A stretch of 64,000 bases of DNA from Paenibacillus artemisiicola (GCF_017652985.1 NZ_JAGGDJ010000004.1:310001-374000), one strand, 5' to 3'; shown: positions 41,186 through 50,132, counted from the first letter of the stretch. Program-made: numbers and translations. The notes: generated by a model not told the origin, from the sequence alone.

Positions 41186-42956
41186 CGTCCTTCGCCTCCA
41201 TCGGTATCGAAAAGTGTACGCTCGTTCCCACGCCCGCCTCGCTCCGGATCCGCAGTCCGCAATCCTGGCCGTACATGAGCTTCAGCCGCATATGCACGTT
41301 GCGAAGCCCGATCCGGTTGCCTTCGCGCTCCTCGCTCTCGTCGAGCGAGCGGTTCAGCTCCTCCAGCTTCTCCCGGGACATGCCCTCCCCGTCGTCCGCG
41401 ACTTCAATCTCGATCCGGCCGCCGCCGGCCGCCGCGGCGATGCGCACGCAGCCCCCCGCTTCGCGGTTTTCCAAGCCGTGGATGACCGCGTTTTCGACGA
41501 GCGGCTGCACGATCAGGGGCAGGATCGGCACGTCCTGGACGTCCGAATCGATCCGCAGCTCGTACCGCAGCCGGTCCTCGTAGCGGAATTTCTGAATGTC
41601 GAGGTAGCAGCGCACGAGGTCGATCTCATGGCGCAGCAGGACGGTGCGGCTGCCGGCCTCGAGGTTTTTCCGCATCATTTTGCCGAGCAGCCGGACGACG
41701 TTCGAGATGTCGCGCTCGCCCTTCAGATGCGCCTTCATGCGGATCGATTCCAGCGCGTTGAAGAGGAAATGCGGGTTGATCTGGCTCGCCATCATCTTGA
41801 ACTTGATTTCGTTCTGCCGCGACTGCAGCTCGACCTTCTGCCGGTTGGAATCCTGCAGCTCGACGATAAGGCCGTTGATGCTGGCGACCATGCCGTTGAA
41901 TTGGCGCGACAGCTGCCCGATCTCGTCCTTGCCGTCGATCTCGAGCGCCACGTCCAGATTGCCGGTTCCGACCTTCGCGATGTATTTGCTAAGGCGCATC
42001 ATCCGCTTGGAGAGCATGGCGGAGAAGCCGTAGACGAGCATGATCGCCACCGCCAGGCTGACGAGGATGACGGTCAGGGCCAGCCGGATGATCCGGTTCG
42101 GCTCCTTCATGATGTCGTCGTAGGAGAAGACCGAGATGATCCGCAGGTCGTTCAGGCTCGATTCCGGCACGAGCGGCTCGATCTGGATTTGCGACGACTT
42201 GCCGTCGACCAGCGCTTTGAAGCTGCCGCTCTTGGCCGCGATCACCTTCGGATCGTAGCTGATGCTCGCGAGCGTGCTGCCGATGCGTCCCGGCCGGTTC
42301 GCCGCCACGATCCGGTCGTTCCCGTCCACGATCATCGTCTCGAACGGCTCCTGGCTCAGGATGCCGTTCAGCTTGTCCGAGCTGACGTTGATGACGAGGA
42401 CGCCGCTCGTATGCTGCGTCAGGAAATCGATTTTGCGCACGAGGCTGAGGTAATAACGGTTGTCCCGCTCGTCCTTCATGTAGTACCAGGCGGTAAGGCC
42501 GCTGCTCGTCAGCGCCCGCCGGTACCAGTCGGAATCGATGGTCGCCTTCGTCGGCTGCAGAAACTCCCAGTTGTTCAGCAGCGTCCGGTTGTTCACGTAC
42601 AGCCGAATGTTGGAGATGTCCTTGTAGAGGCGGATGTAATCCTTGATGTCCGGGTATTCCTTGTACGCCTTGACGACCTCGTAGACGGACTCGTAGTGCC
42701 GGTTGGCCAGCGTCTCCAGCCGGCTGTCGTTGGACATGCGGTACGAGATGTCGTACGACACGTTGATGACCTCGCCGGTGCGTTTCTTGACCCGATCGAC
42801 GTTGTTCGCCGTCTGCTCGAGCGCGTTGTCGAGCGCCATGTTCTGCAACTCGCCCGTCAGGAAAGCGCCGACGATCAGAACCGGCACGAACGCCGCGAAA
42901 ATAAACGAGAGCACCAGCTTCGTGCGAAGCTTCATATCATTGATGCCGCGGATCAT
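41178..42956 (-). CDS. YesM-type sensor histidine kinase (592 aa)
   Basis: Membrane sensor of the LytS/YesM type. Two transmembrane segments (about residues 14-34 and 288-310) flank an extracellular domain, then HAMP, His_kinase N-P-H-F-L-F-N-A-L-E-S-I-R near 397 (phosphorylated His), and a HATPase_c domain (E-N-A-V-I-H-G-L-E and D-D-G-E-G-M-S). It is first in the operon, overlapping the response regulator. The start is taken at 42956; a later ATG at 42935 (M-K-L-R-T-K-L) is possible, and neither has a clear ribosome binding site. A perfect cre is upstream at 43030. Confidence 0.93.
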   Translation of the reverse strand: MIRGINDMKLRTKLVLSFIFAAFVPVLIVGAFLTGELQNMALDNALEQTANNVDRVKKRTGEVINVSYDISYRMSNDSRLETLANRHYESVYEVVKAYKEYPDIKDYIRLYKDISNIRLYVNNRTLLNNWEFLQPTKATIDSDWYRRALTSSGLTAWYYMKDERDNRYYLSLVRKIDFLTQHTSGVLVINVSSDKLNGILSQEPFETMIVDGNDRIVAANRPGRIGSTLASISYDPKVIAAKSGSFKALVDGKSSQIQIEPLVPESSLNDLRIISVFSYDDIMKEPNRIIRLALTVILVSLAVAIMLVYGFSAMLSKRMMRLSKYIAKVGTGNLDVALEIDGKDEIGQLSRQFNGMVASINGLIVELQDSNRQKVELQSRQNEIKFKMMASQINPHFLFNALESIRMKAHLKGERDISNVVRLLGKMMRKNLEAGSRTVLLRHEIDLVRCYLDIQKFRYEDRLRYELRIDSDVQDVPILPLIVQPLVENAVIHGLENREAGGCVRIAAAAGGGRIEIEVADDGEGMSREKLEELNRSLDESEEREGNRIGLRNVHMRLKLMYGQDCGLRIRSEAGVGTSVHFSIPMEAKDDV

Positions 42957-43029
42957 GATGTGGATCAGGCGAATACCCCTTTCTGGAGGAGAAAATCGAA
43001 TTTCTGGCGGAGAGAATCGAAAATTTGTC

Positions 43030-43043
43030 TGAAAGCGTTTTCA
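43030..43043 (-). promoter_or_regulatory. cre site (CcpA binding) upstream of the YesM/YesN-transporter operon
   Basis: The minus strand reads TGAAAACGCTTTCA, matching the cre consensus TGWAANCGNTNWCA at every position. It is about 75 bases before the kinase start. It would bring the whole sugar-uptake operon under carbon catabolite control. Confidence 0.8.
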
Positions 43044-43059
43044 AAATAAAGCAAAACAA

Positions 43060-43095
43060 AAATGGTCATTGTTCATTGTAAACAAATGACCATTT
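43060..43095 (-). terminator. AT-rich hairpin with T-tract after the alarmone synthetase gene (possible operator)
   Basis: AAATGGTCATT (43060-43070) and its complement (43085-43095) form a perfect 11-bp stem with a 14-base loop, followed by TTTGTTTT on the minus strand. It lies 90 bases after the stop of the alarmone synthetase gene. It could equally be an operator in the kinase promoter region. Confidence 0.5.
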
Positions 43096-43185
43096 CGCCG
43101 CCACAGGGAAATTTTTCCCTTTTTTCATGTCATAATTAGTGATTTTTCCGCGGAGAGCTGTGCTTTTCCCTGCCGCCCGCGGCGT

Positions 43186-43854
43186 TCAGGTGGTGCTTGG
43201 CAGCATCGGCAGCTGCAATTTGACCGTCTCCGCGCCGTCGCTGAACTTCTGTACCTCTTCCTTCAGCAGCAGCATGCGGCGGTCGAGCATGCCGATCATG
43301 TCCGCCGTCGCCTTCAGCTGCTCGCGGATCGTCGCCGGCATGTCGTCGTGGAATTGGTAGTAGATTTTATGCTCGAGGCTGGCCCAGAAATCCATCGCGA
43401 TCGTCCGCAGCTGAATTTCCACGTTCACGTGCTCGGTCCGGTCCGACAGGAAGATCGGAATCCGGATGATCAGATGCAGGCTCTGGTAGCCGTTCGGCTT
43501 CGGATACTTGATGTAATCCTTCACTTCGACGACCTCGACGTCGCCCTGGCTGCGGATCATGTCGTACACCCGGTACACGTCCGTCGTGAACGAACAGATG
43601 ACGCGGACGCCGGCGATGTCGCGGATATGCTTCGCGGCGTTCTCCTTCGACACCTCGAGCCCTTTGCGCTGCAGCTTCTCGACGATGCCCTCGGGCGACT
43701 TGATGCGCGTCTTGACGTGCTCGATCGGGTTGTAGTTTTGAATGAATTGCAGTTCCTCGTTCAGGATCGTCAGCTTGGTGCTGACTTCGTCCAGCGCGAA
43801 TTTATAGCTCATGAGCATTTTCGCCCATTCCATGACCATTTGTTTGTCCATCAT
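43186..43854 (-). CDS. small alarmone synthetase, RelA/SpoT-like GTP pyrophosphokinase (222 aa)
   Basis: Stand-alone (p)ppGpp synthetase with no hydrolase domain, of the SasA/SasB class. Synthetase motifs are visible: I-A-G-V-R-V-I-C-S-F near residue 80 (the R-x-K-x-x ATP side is K-T-R-I-K-S-P-E-G), D-Y-I-K-Y-P-K-P-N-G-Y-Q-S-L-H near 117 (G-loop and Y-x-S-L-H) and V-E-I-Q-L-R-T-I-A-M-D-F-W-A-S-L-E-H near 150. Length agrees with the class (about 210-230). AGGAGTG precedes the ATG. Monocistronic between cls and the kinase operon. Confidence 0.92.
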   Translation of the reverse strand: MMDKQMVMEWAKMLMSYKFALDEVSTKLTILNEELQFIQNYNPIEHVKTRIKSPEGIVEKLQRKGLEVSKENAAKHIRDIAGVRVICSFTTDVYRVYDMIRSQGDVEVVEVKDYIKYPKPNGYQSLHLIIRIPIFLSDRTEHVNVEIQLRTIAMDFWASLEHKIYYQFHDDMPATIREQLKATADMIGMLDRRMLLLKEEVQKFSDGAETVKLQLPMLPSTT

Positions 43855-43901
43855 CGTTTATTTCACTCCTGATGCTTAGTCGTACAGAGAGTCGCGGTTC
43901 G

Positions 43902-45356
43902 TCACAAGATCGGAGACAGCAGCCGCACGCACGATTCCCGGAACCGCTCCAGCCGCGAACGCCGCTGATACTGCTCGTACGTCAGCTCCGTGCAATCCAG
44001 CATGTCTTCCTCGAAAATCCGCTTCAGCTCCATGGCCGTCTTCGTGTCGTACAGGATGGCGTTGATTTCGAAATTCAGCTTGAAGCTGCGGATGTCCACG
44101 TTCGCCGTTCCGACCGAGGCGACGGTGCCGTCGACGACGAGCGCCTTCGCGTGAAGAAACCCTTTCTCGTACAGGTAGCACTTCATGCCTTCCTCGAGCA
44201 ATTCGCCTAAATAGGAGAAGGTTGCCCAATACACCATTTTATGATCCGGTCTGCTCGGCAGCATGATCCGCACGTCGATGCCCGACAGCACGGCCAGCTT
44301 GAGCGCGTTCAGCAGGCTTTCGTCGGGGATGAAATACGGCGTCTGCATGTAAATCGACTGCTTGGCGGAATGAATCATCTTGATGTAGGCGTTCTTGATC
44401 TGCTCGAGCGTCTGGTCCGGCCCGCTGGAGACGATCTGAATGCCCGTCGTTCCGGTGTTCGCCGCCGGCGGGAACAAGCCCAGCACCTCGCGGCTGAACG
44501 CCGTGTGGCTGGCCAGGTTCCAGTCCATCATGTAATGGGCCTGCATCTGGAGCACGGCGTAGCCGGTAATGCGGAGATGCGTGTCGCGCCAGAAGCCGAA
44601 GCGCTTGTTCAAGCCCATGTACTCGTCGCCGACGTTGAAGCCGCCGATGTAGCCGATCTGGCCGTCGATGATGACGAGCTTCCGGTGGTTGCGGTAATTC
44701 ACGCGGATGTTCAAGTACGGGATCTTGGACGGGAAGAAGTACGCCACTTCCCCGCCGGCCTTGACCAATTCGCCGAAAAACTCCCGCTTCAGCAGCGAGC
44801 TGCCGATGTCGTCCACGAGGAAGCGCACCTTGACGCCCTGCTTCGCTTTCTCGGTCAGCGCGTCGACGAGCCGTCTGCCGAGCCCGTCGTTGTGGACGAT
44901 GTAGTACATCAGGTGAATATGGTGCGTCGCCCGCTCGATATCCGCGAACAGCGCGTCGAACTTGTCGGGGCCGTTCGTGAAAATATCAACGTGGTTGTTC
45001 TGCGTGTACAGCGCGAACCCGCTCGTCAAATTCATGCAAATCAGGTCCGAATAACGCTCCGCCGCATCATCATTAAACACAATCCGATGATCGCGAAACT
45101 CCCGCCGCTGCTGCTCGATCAAGGCGTTCATCGTTTCCCTCGTCCGCCTGTTCAGCTTGTACAGCTTCTTCTTGCTGAGATTCTGCCCGAAGACCAGGTA
45201 CACCACGAAGCCGACGGCCGGCAGGAACAGCAGCACCATCAGCCACGCCCAGGTGACCCCGACGTTCCGCCGCTCCAGGAACATGACCGCGATCGCCAGC
45301 GGAATATTGATAACGGTAATTATGGTTACGAAGTTGGATAAGAAAAAATCGGTCAT
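43902..45356 (-). CDS. cls: cardiolipin synthase (484 aa)
   Basis: Makes cardiolipin from two phosphatidylglycerols at the membrane. Two N-terminal transmembrane segments (L-S-N-F-V-T-I-I-T-V-I-N-I-P-L and V-T-W-A-W-L-M-V-L-L-F-L-P) precede two HKD (phospholipase D) motifs: H-R-K-L-V-I-I-D near 218 and H-A-K-A-L-V-V-D near 395. The protein length is typical of Bacillus Cls. ATG 45356 follows GAGGGGAA; the frame runs on to 45413 with no better site. Downstream is the small alarmone synthetase; upstream is the repeat array. Confidence 0.94.
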   Translation of the reverse strand: MTDFFLSNFVTIITVINIPLAIAVMFLERRNVGVTWAWLMVLLFLPAVGFVVYLVFGQNLSKKKLYKLNRRTRETMNALIEQQRREFRDHRIVFNDDAAERYSDLICMNLTSGFALYTQNNHVDIFTNGPDKFDALFADIERATHHIHLMYYIVHNDGLGRRLVDALTEKAKQGVKVRFLVDDIGSSLLKREFFGELVKAGGEVAYFFPSKIPYLNIRVNYRNHRKLVIIDGQIGYIGGFNVGDEYMGLNKRFGFWRDTHLRITGYAVLQMQAHYMMDWNLASHTAFSREVLGLFPPAANTGTTGIQIVSSGPDQTLEQIKNAYIKMIHSAKQSIYMQTPYFIPDESLLNALKLAVLSGIDVRIMLPSRPDHKMVYWATFSYLGELLEEGMKCYLYEKGFLHAKALVVDGTVASVGTANVDIRSFKLNFEINAILYDTKTAMELKRIFEEDMLDCTELTYEQYQRRSRLERFRESCVRLLSPIL

Positions 45357-45458
45357 GACGTCGGTTCCCCTCGGCTCGGCGTTGCGGTAGTTCGCTTGTC
45401 CAGTATAACCCATCAGGGGGGTCGGAGGAAAATCGGGCGGAGGTCGGGGCGGATGAAT

Positions 45459-45815
45459 GAAGGCTACCTCACCGCCTTCTTATGCTGAAACTTTTCATTC
45501 GCGCCGGTATGAGGCTATCCCATTATCCTCTTATGGTAAAACCGCCCGCTCCCTCGCCTATGTAGGTTACCTCTTCACCTTCTCGCGCCAATACCGACCG
45601 ATTCAGGCAACTTGTAGGTGACTCAGTCACCTTCTTGTACGAAAACCGCGCTTGCTGATCGCCATGTAGGTGTCTCCATCACCTTCTGCTGTCAAAACCG
45701 CCCTCTCCCTCGCCTATGTAGGTTATCTCTTCACCTTCTCGCGCCAATACCGCTGACTCCGCTTGTATGCAGGCGTCTCCTTTACCTTTACTACTAACAA
45801 TGCCTGTCCATCCCT
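45459..45815. repeat. array of seven degenerate repeats with 51-52-bp period, each with an imperfect palindrome
   Basis: The AGG(T/C) core recurs at 45461, 45512, 45564, 45616, 45668, 45720 and 45771 (steps 51, 52, 52, 52, 52, 51). Each unit has an AGG(T/C)...(A/G)CCT-type inverted repeat followed by a C/A-rich linker. Units 3 and 6 share about 46 bases with one mismatch, 156 bases apart, so a three-unit higher-order period exists. Except for a stray 54-codon ORF, no coding pattern is seen. It lies between cls and the nuclease gene. Confidence 0.85.
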
Positions 45816-45824
45816 ACCCGTGAA

Positions 45825-46517
45825 TCAATGCGCACGATGCCCATCGAAGTAGAACGTATATTTCATCGTTCTCCCTGCCTTGGAGAGCCAAGGTTTCACG
45901 ATTTGCTTTGCCGCAAGCGACTGCAGATTATTTGCCGCCGTATGTCTATCGATGCCTAACAGCGCGGCAGCCTGGCTCGGCGTCGTTTCGCCCCTCTGCT
46001 CCTGCATCAGATTAAACAGCGCTCTCTCGTATACGTTTAAGGGATGCGGATTGCCTTGCAGAACACCGCCCCACTTAGCCAAAGCAAGCAGCAGCGTTTG
46101 TTGGCAGCGCACCGGCTTCTCTTGAATGTCGTCGAACGCGAAGCGTAGCAACCGCCAGCCGCTAATCAAGAGATGATTTTGTCGTACGAGGTCATCCGCA
46201 AATTTCCAACGGCTGACATCGCGCCAATGAGAGCCGTAACCATCGATTTCGATCGCCATTCGAAACGGTTGCGGCGGCAAATACGCGTAATCGACGAATC
46301 GCGTTCCACCCTTTAAATCGATGATTTCATATTCCGGATGCAAATCATTCAAGTTCCCGACCGCGGGCCACCACGCGTGCTCGAGAAACATTTTCTCGGC
46401 GTTCTCCCTCGAACTCAATCGTCTCTTCCGCTCTTCCGCAGCACTGCGATAGGCTTCCTCCAACATGGAAGCATAGGCTTTCTCGAATTGATAATTTTCT
46501 GCAACGCGTCTGTTCAT
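45825..46517 (-). CDS. putative PD-(D/E)XK-type nuclease with C-terminal winged helix (230 aa)
   Basis: The middle of the protein resembles the DUF559/Vsr-like restriction endonuclease fold: R-F-V-D-Y-A-Y-L, then M-A-I-E-I-D-G-Y-G-S-H-W (E-x-D core near residue 90) and W-R-L-L-R-F-A-F-D-D-I near 120. The N-terminal 60 residues are helical and charged. The last 60 residues carry a winged-helix-like segment (T-P-S-Q-A-A-A-L-L-G-I-D-R-H-T-A-A-N-N-L-Q-S-L). Nuclease plus DNA-binding domain suggests a DNA-targeting enzyme; activity is unproven. CGGAGGTC precedes the ATG. The 52-bp repeat array begins about 10 bases after its stop. Confidence 0.65.
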   Translation of the reverse strand: MNRRVAENYQFEKAYASMLEEAYRSAAEERKRRLSSRENAEKMFLEHAWWPAVGNLNDLHPEYEIIDLKGGTRFVDYAYLPPQPFRMAIEIDGYGSHWRDVSRWKFADDLVRQNHLLISGWRLLRFAFDDIQEKPVRCQQTLLLALAKWGGVLQGNPHPLNVYERALFNLMQEQRGETTPSQAAALLGIDRHTAANNLQSLAAKQIVKPWLSKAGRTMKYTFYFDGHRAH

Positions 46518-46534
46518 GCGAACGACCTCCGGTC

Positions 46535-46577
46535 AAAAAAATAAGCTGCCCGCCCGGTTTCGCGCCGGGTTGGCAGC
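46535..46577 (-). terminator. rho-independent terminator; 46578-46884 is otherwise unassigned
   Basis: GCTGCC / GGCAGC outer and CCCGG / CCGGG inner arms followed by TTATTTTTTT on the minus strand. It would end transcripts coming from the GntR gene or from the gap. The rest of 46578-46884 holds a 74-codon minus frame ending at 46664 with no ribosome binding site or recognisable motif; I do not call it a gene. Confidence 0.8.
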
Positions 46578-46884
46578 CTGTGCTTCAGGACTGTATTCGT
46601 ATGGATAAGCGTACCAAACGCAAAGGCGGATTGGCAACCGGCTGGGCTAACTCAGTGAAACCATCAATCCACTTCAACGGTAGAAAACTCGTCCGTTTCA
46701 TTAGCGCCGGGGAACCATTCCATCAACGTCAGCGTGGTCGGAGACGGAATGCCCCAACAATGGAACCGAACTGCCGCATTATGCATCAGCCTCGCCTTGC
46801 CTTGGCTAATTAACCGTTGAAGCGCAATTCTATGTTTTGCTAAGCTCTGTGCGTACGTAAGCCAATCCCAACCCGCCCCGCCCC

Positions 46885-47598
46885 TCACAGCACGCGCATT
46901 AAATCATCCACCACGTGCGCCAGGTGCGCTTTCATGCGCTCGCCGGACTGCGCCGCGTCGCGGGCGGAGACGGCGTCGAAGATGGCGAGATGCTCGCGGT
47001 ACAGCCGTTCGGCCACGGACCGGTTGGCGTAAATCTCCACGCGCCGAATGTCGCGGATGACCGTCTCGAGCTGGCCGACGATCGACTCGAACAGCCGCAG
47101 CATAATGGAGTTGCGCGTCGCCTTCGCCAGCGTCAGATGAAACAGCAGGTCGGTGCGCTCGCCCTCGAGGTCGTCGCCGATCGCCGCCTCCATCTCCTTC
47201 ATAAGCCCTCTCAGCACCGCGAGGTCGTCCTCCGTCGCCTTCTCCGCCGCGATCGAGGCGTTCGCTACCTCCAACGCATGCCGCGCCTCGAGCAGCTCCA
47301 GCAGCGTTTCGCGATTCATGCGCAGCGCCTGCAGCTCGGGCAGCTCCACCTGCGCCGGCGCCGGGGCGGCGCTGATCACGCGGCAGCCGCCGCCTTGGCG
47401 AATCTCGATGTAGCCCATCGCCTTCAACGCGCTCAGCGCCTCGCGCGTCGTGGACCGTCCGACGCCGAACTGCTCCGACATCTCCTTCGTCGAAGGCAGC
47501 TTGTCGCCGACCTTCCATTTGCCGTCCAGGATCAGCCGCTTCAGCTGCTCGGCAATCTCCTCGTAATGGTTGCGTTTAGACAAACGGGTGATTTCCAC
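46885..47598 (-). CDS. GntR/FadR-family regulator, LutR-like (237 aa)
   Basis: N-terminal winged helix of the GntR family (Y-E-E-I-A-E-Q-L-K-R-L-I, G-D-K-L-P-S-T-K-E-M-S-E-Q-F-G-V-G-R-S-T-T-R-E-A-L) and a C-terminal FCD effector domain with the expected Asp and His metal positions (F-H-L-T-L-A-K-A-T-R-N near 140, H-L-A-I-F-D-A-V near 205). GTG 47598 follows GAGAGGAG. The gene lies directly downstream of lutABC on the same strand, so it is probably the lactate-responsive LutR-type repressor of that operon. Confidence 0.88.
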   Translation of the reverse strand: MEITRLSKRNHYEEIAEQLKRLILDGKWKVGDKLPSTKEMSEQFGVGRSTTREALSALKAMGYIEIRQGGGCRVISAAPAPAQVELPELQALRMNRETLLELLEARHALEVANASIAAEKATEDDLAVLRGLMKEMEAAIGDDLEGERTDLLFHLTLAKATRNSIMLRLFESIVGQLETVIRDIRRVEIYANRSVAERLYREHLAIFDAVSARDAAQSGERMKAHLAHVVDDLMRVL

Positions 47599-47878
47599 GC
47601 CGAAGCTCCTCTCCTTCCCGACCGCGCGCCCGTCTCCGGAGCGAACGACAAGCGCGCGGCTGCCTTATCGTGCAAATGGTATCATCTACCGGTACGCGAA
47701 AGCAATGCCGGCGGCGGCGGCGGCGGCGGGCGAGACGGAAACGGGAACGCCCGGCATCGGCGGATCCTCCGCGGCGGCGCGGCGTGCCCCGAACTCCGCA
47801 ACCGAGCGACCGCCAAGCAAGCCGGCGCGACGCTCCTCAGTCGTCCCGCCCAATCGCCCCGCTCGTCCGCGGCCTCCC

Positions 47879-48610
47879 CTACCCGACGATCAGCGCGTAC
47901 ACGACGCCCGGACCGTGCACGCCGATCGTCAGGTCGTTCTCGATGTCCGCCGAGCGGCTCGGGCCGGAGATGAAATGAATGCCGGCGGGCAGGTTCTCCC
48001 GGCCCGCGCGGTCGAAGTTCACGAGTATTTCGCCGAGCCGCGTGTGCAGCCGTTCGACCGGAATGATCGCCATGAGCACCGTCGGGAGCAGGCTGACGGA
48101 GCGGCCCTTGTCCTTCGCGGACAGCACCGTGATCGAGCCGGTGTACGCCGCCGCGTAATCCGCGACGACGACGCCGAAGTCCGCTTCCGCCGCGCGCGCC
48201 TTCCACTGCTCCTCCGGATCGCTGTTCCAGACGGAGAACGAAGCGCCCGGCATCGCGTCTTCCAGCCCGAGCGCGTTCAGCTCCGGCTGGTTTTGGCGGA
48301 TGACGTACTTCGCGCCCATCTCCGCCGCCTTGCCGGCGATGAACGCGCGCGCGTCCTCCATCGTCGCGAGCCGCTCCGTATGGCCGCCGGCCGCCTTGAA
48401 GTTCGCGCGGAACCGCTCGATCCGCTCCTCGAGCGGCCAGTCGAAGCCGTTCCAAAAGTCCGGCGCGCCGCGGAACGGATGCGCCGGCGGCTCCGTCGCG
48501 CGCGGCCGCCGCAGCTTGGCGGAAATGCCGTCGATGAAGCCGCTTTGCTTCGCCCGCGACCGCGCGTCCAGCTCGGCCAGCCACGCCTGGTGTTCGTCCG
48601 TTTTAGCCAT
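47879..48610 (-). CDS. lutC: lactate utilization protein C (243 aa)
   Basis: Third subunit of the LutABC L-lactate dehydrogenase complex, which oxidises lactate to pyruvate. LutC has a DUF162/LUD domain; G-V-V-V-A-D-Y-A-A-A-Y-T-G-S-I-T-V-L near residue 143 and I-S-G-P-S-R-S-A-D-I-E-N-D-L-T-I-G-V-H-G-P are characteristic. Length matches B. subtilis LutC. The ATG at 48610 sits eight bases inside the end of lutB, so translation is coupled. No membrane segment; the complex is cytoplasmic. Confidence 0.92.
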   Translation of the reverse strand: MAKTDEHQAWLAELDARSRAKQSGFIDGISAKLRRPRATEPPAHPFRGAPDFWNGFDWPLEERIERFRANFKAAGGHTERLATMEDARAFIAGKAAEMGAKYVIRQNQPELNALGLEDAMPGASFSVWNSDPEEQWKARAAEADFGVVVADYAAAYTGSITVLSAKDKGRSVSLLPTVLMAIIPVERLHTRLGEILVNFDRAGRENLPAGIHFISGPSRSADIENDLTIGVHGPGVVYALIVG

Positions 48611-50132
48611 GATGCCCCTGACCTCCTTTGCCAGCCTTCCGTTCCTGCACGATCCGTTCCATGCGGCTCTTCATCGCCGGGTCCATCTCCTGCAGGCCGT
48701 GGCGGATTTCTTCCTCCATCGTCTTCCACTGCTGGCGGAACGACCGCTTCGCCAGGCTCGGCGCGACCCGGTACGCGTTCCAGCCCTTCAGCGGGCCGGC
48801 TTTCAGCCGGATCCCGCCGCCCTTCACGACGAGGCGCTGGCCGAGCTGCCCGAGCTTCACCGCCGCGCCGTAGCGCTTCGCGTTCGAGACGACGGCGGCG
48901 AAGCCTTTCATCCCGAGCGCCTCGAGCTTGTCGCCCCGGCCGGCCTCGAGCTTGCGGCGGCGCAGGTAGATCAGCATCTCGTGCAGCGGAATCTTCACCG
49001 GGCACGCCTCGTAGCAGGCGCCGCACAAGCTCGACGCGTTCGCGATATCGTCCCACTCCGCGACGTTCTTCTGCAGCGCCGGGGTCAGCACCGCGCCGAT
49101 CGGGCCGCTGTACGTGCCGCCGTAGGCATGGCCGCCGATGTGCCGGTACACCGGGCAGGCGTTCAGGCAAGCGCCGCACCGGATGCAGTTGAGCAGCTCC
49201 TGGAATTCGGGATCGCCGAGCTGCAGCGAACGGCCGTTGTCGACGATGATGATGTGCATGTCTTCCGGTCCGTCGGCGTCTTCTTCGCGGCGCGGACCGG
49301 TAATGCCGGACATGTAGACCGTCAGCTTCTGTCCGGTGGCCGAACGCGGCAGCAGCGTCGCCATCACTTCGAGGTCCGACCAGGACGGGATGATGCGCTC
49401 CATCCCCATAAGGGTAATCTGCGTCTTCGGCACCGTCGACACCATCCGGGCGTTGCCTTCGTTCTCGAACAGCACCATGGAGCCCGTCTCGGCGATCGCG
49501 AAATTGCAGCCGGTCATGCCGATGTCCGCTTCGAGGAACTTCTCCCGCAGCTTGCGGCGCACGAAGCCGGCCAGCACCTGCGTGTCCGGGGCCAGCGTCT
49601 CGCCCGCGTCGGCCGACAGCAGCTCCGCGATTTGATAGCGGTTCTTGTGAATCGCCGGGATGATGATATGCGACGGCGTCTCGCCCGCCAACTGGATGAT
49701 GTACTCGCCGAGATCCGTCTCGATCGCCTCGACGCCGATGCCCTCCAGCGCGTGGTTGAGATGCAGCTCCTCGGTCACCATCGACTTCGATTTCACGACC
49801 GTCTTCGCTTCCGCGTGCTTCGCGATATCGAGCGAGATGCGGACCGCTTCGGCCGCCGTCTCGGCGAAATGCACGTGCACGCCGTTCGCCCGCGCGTTGT
49901 CCGCGAACAAGTTCAGGTAATAATCGAGATGCGCGATCGTATGCAGCCGGATCTGCCGGCCGCGCTCGCGCCATTCGTCCCAGTTGCCGTGCTCGGCCGC
50001 CGCGTTCTGCTTGCCGTTCCGCAGCCGCTCCGTCGTGAATTTGACCGCTTTCCGCAGAAACTCGTTGTTCAGCGCCAGCCCCGCGCGTTCCTTGACGGTC
50101 GCGCCGCCCGCTTGCGTTCCCGTGCCGCTCAT
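48603..50132 (-). CDS. lutB: lactate utilization iron-sulfur protein B (509 aa)
   Basis: The large subunit of the LutABC complex. An N-terminal LUD domain is followed by two 4Fe-4S clusters: C-I-R-C-G-A-C-L-N-A-C-P-V near residue 310 and C-G-A-C-Y-E-A-C-P-V near 360. The start is ATG 50132, overlapping the lutA stop by four bases, with GAAGGG and AGGGGTGA upstream in lutA; the frame continues upstream to 50351 within lutA but is not coding there. Middle gene of lutA-lutB-lutC. Confidence 0.93.
   Translation of the reverse strand: MSGTGTQAGGATVKERAGLALNNEFLRKAVKFTTERLRNGKQNAAAEHGNWDEWRERGRQIRLHTIAHLDYYLNLFADNARANGVHVHFAETAAEAVRISLDIAKHAEAKTVVKSKSMVTEELHLNHALEGIGVEAIETDLGEYIIQLAGETPSHIIIPAIHKNRYQIAELLSADAGETLAPDTQVLAGFVRRKLREKFLEADIGMTGCNFAIAETGSMVLFENEGNARMVSTVPKTQITLMGMERIIPSWSDLEVMATLLPRSATGQKLTVYMSGITGPRREEDADGPEDMHIIIVDNGRSLQLGDPEFQELLNCIRCGACLNACPVYRHIGGHAYGGTYSGPIGAVLTPALQKNVAEWDDIANASSLCGACYEACPVKIPLHEMLIYLRRRKLEAGRGDKLEALGMKGFAAVVSNAKRYGAAVKLGQLGQRLVVKGGGIRLKAGPLKGWNAYRVAPSLAKRSFRQQWKTMEEEIRHGLQEMDPAMKSRMERIVQERKAGKGGQGHHG

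Noticed and set aside
45459..45815. CRISPR array
   Set aside because: Units are degenerate throughout the 52-bp period instead of conserved repeats alternating with unique spacers, and no cas genes are present.
46664..46888. 74-codon minus ORF after the GntR gene
   Set aside because: No ribosome binding site at its start, overlaps the end of the regulator gene, and no family resemblance; left as intergenic.
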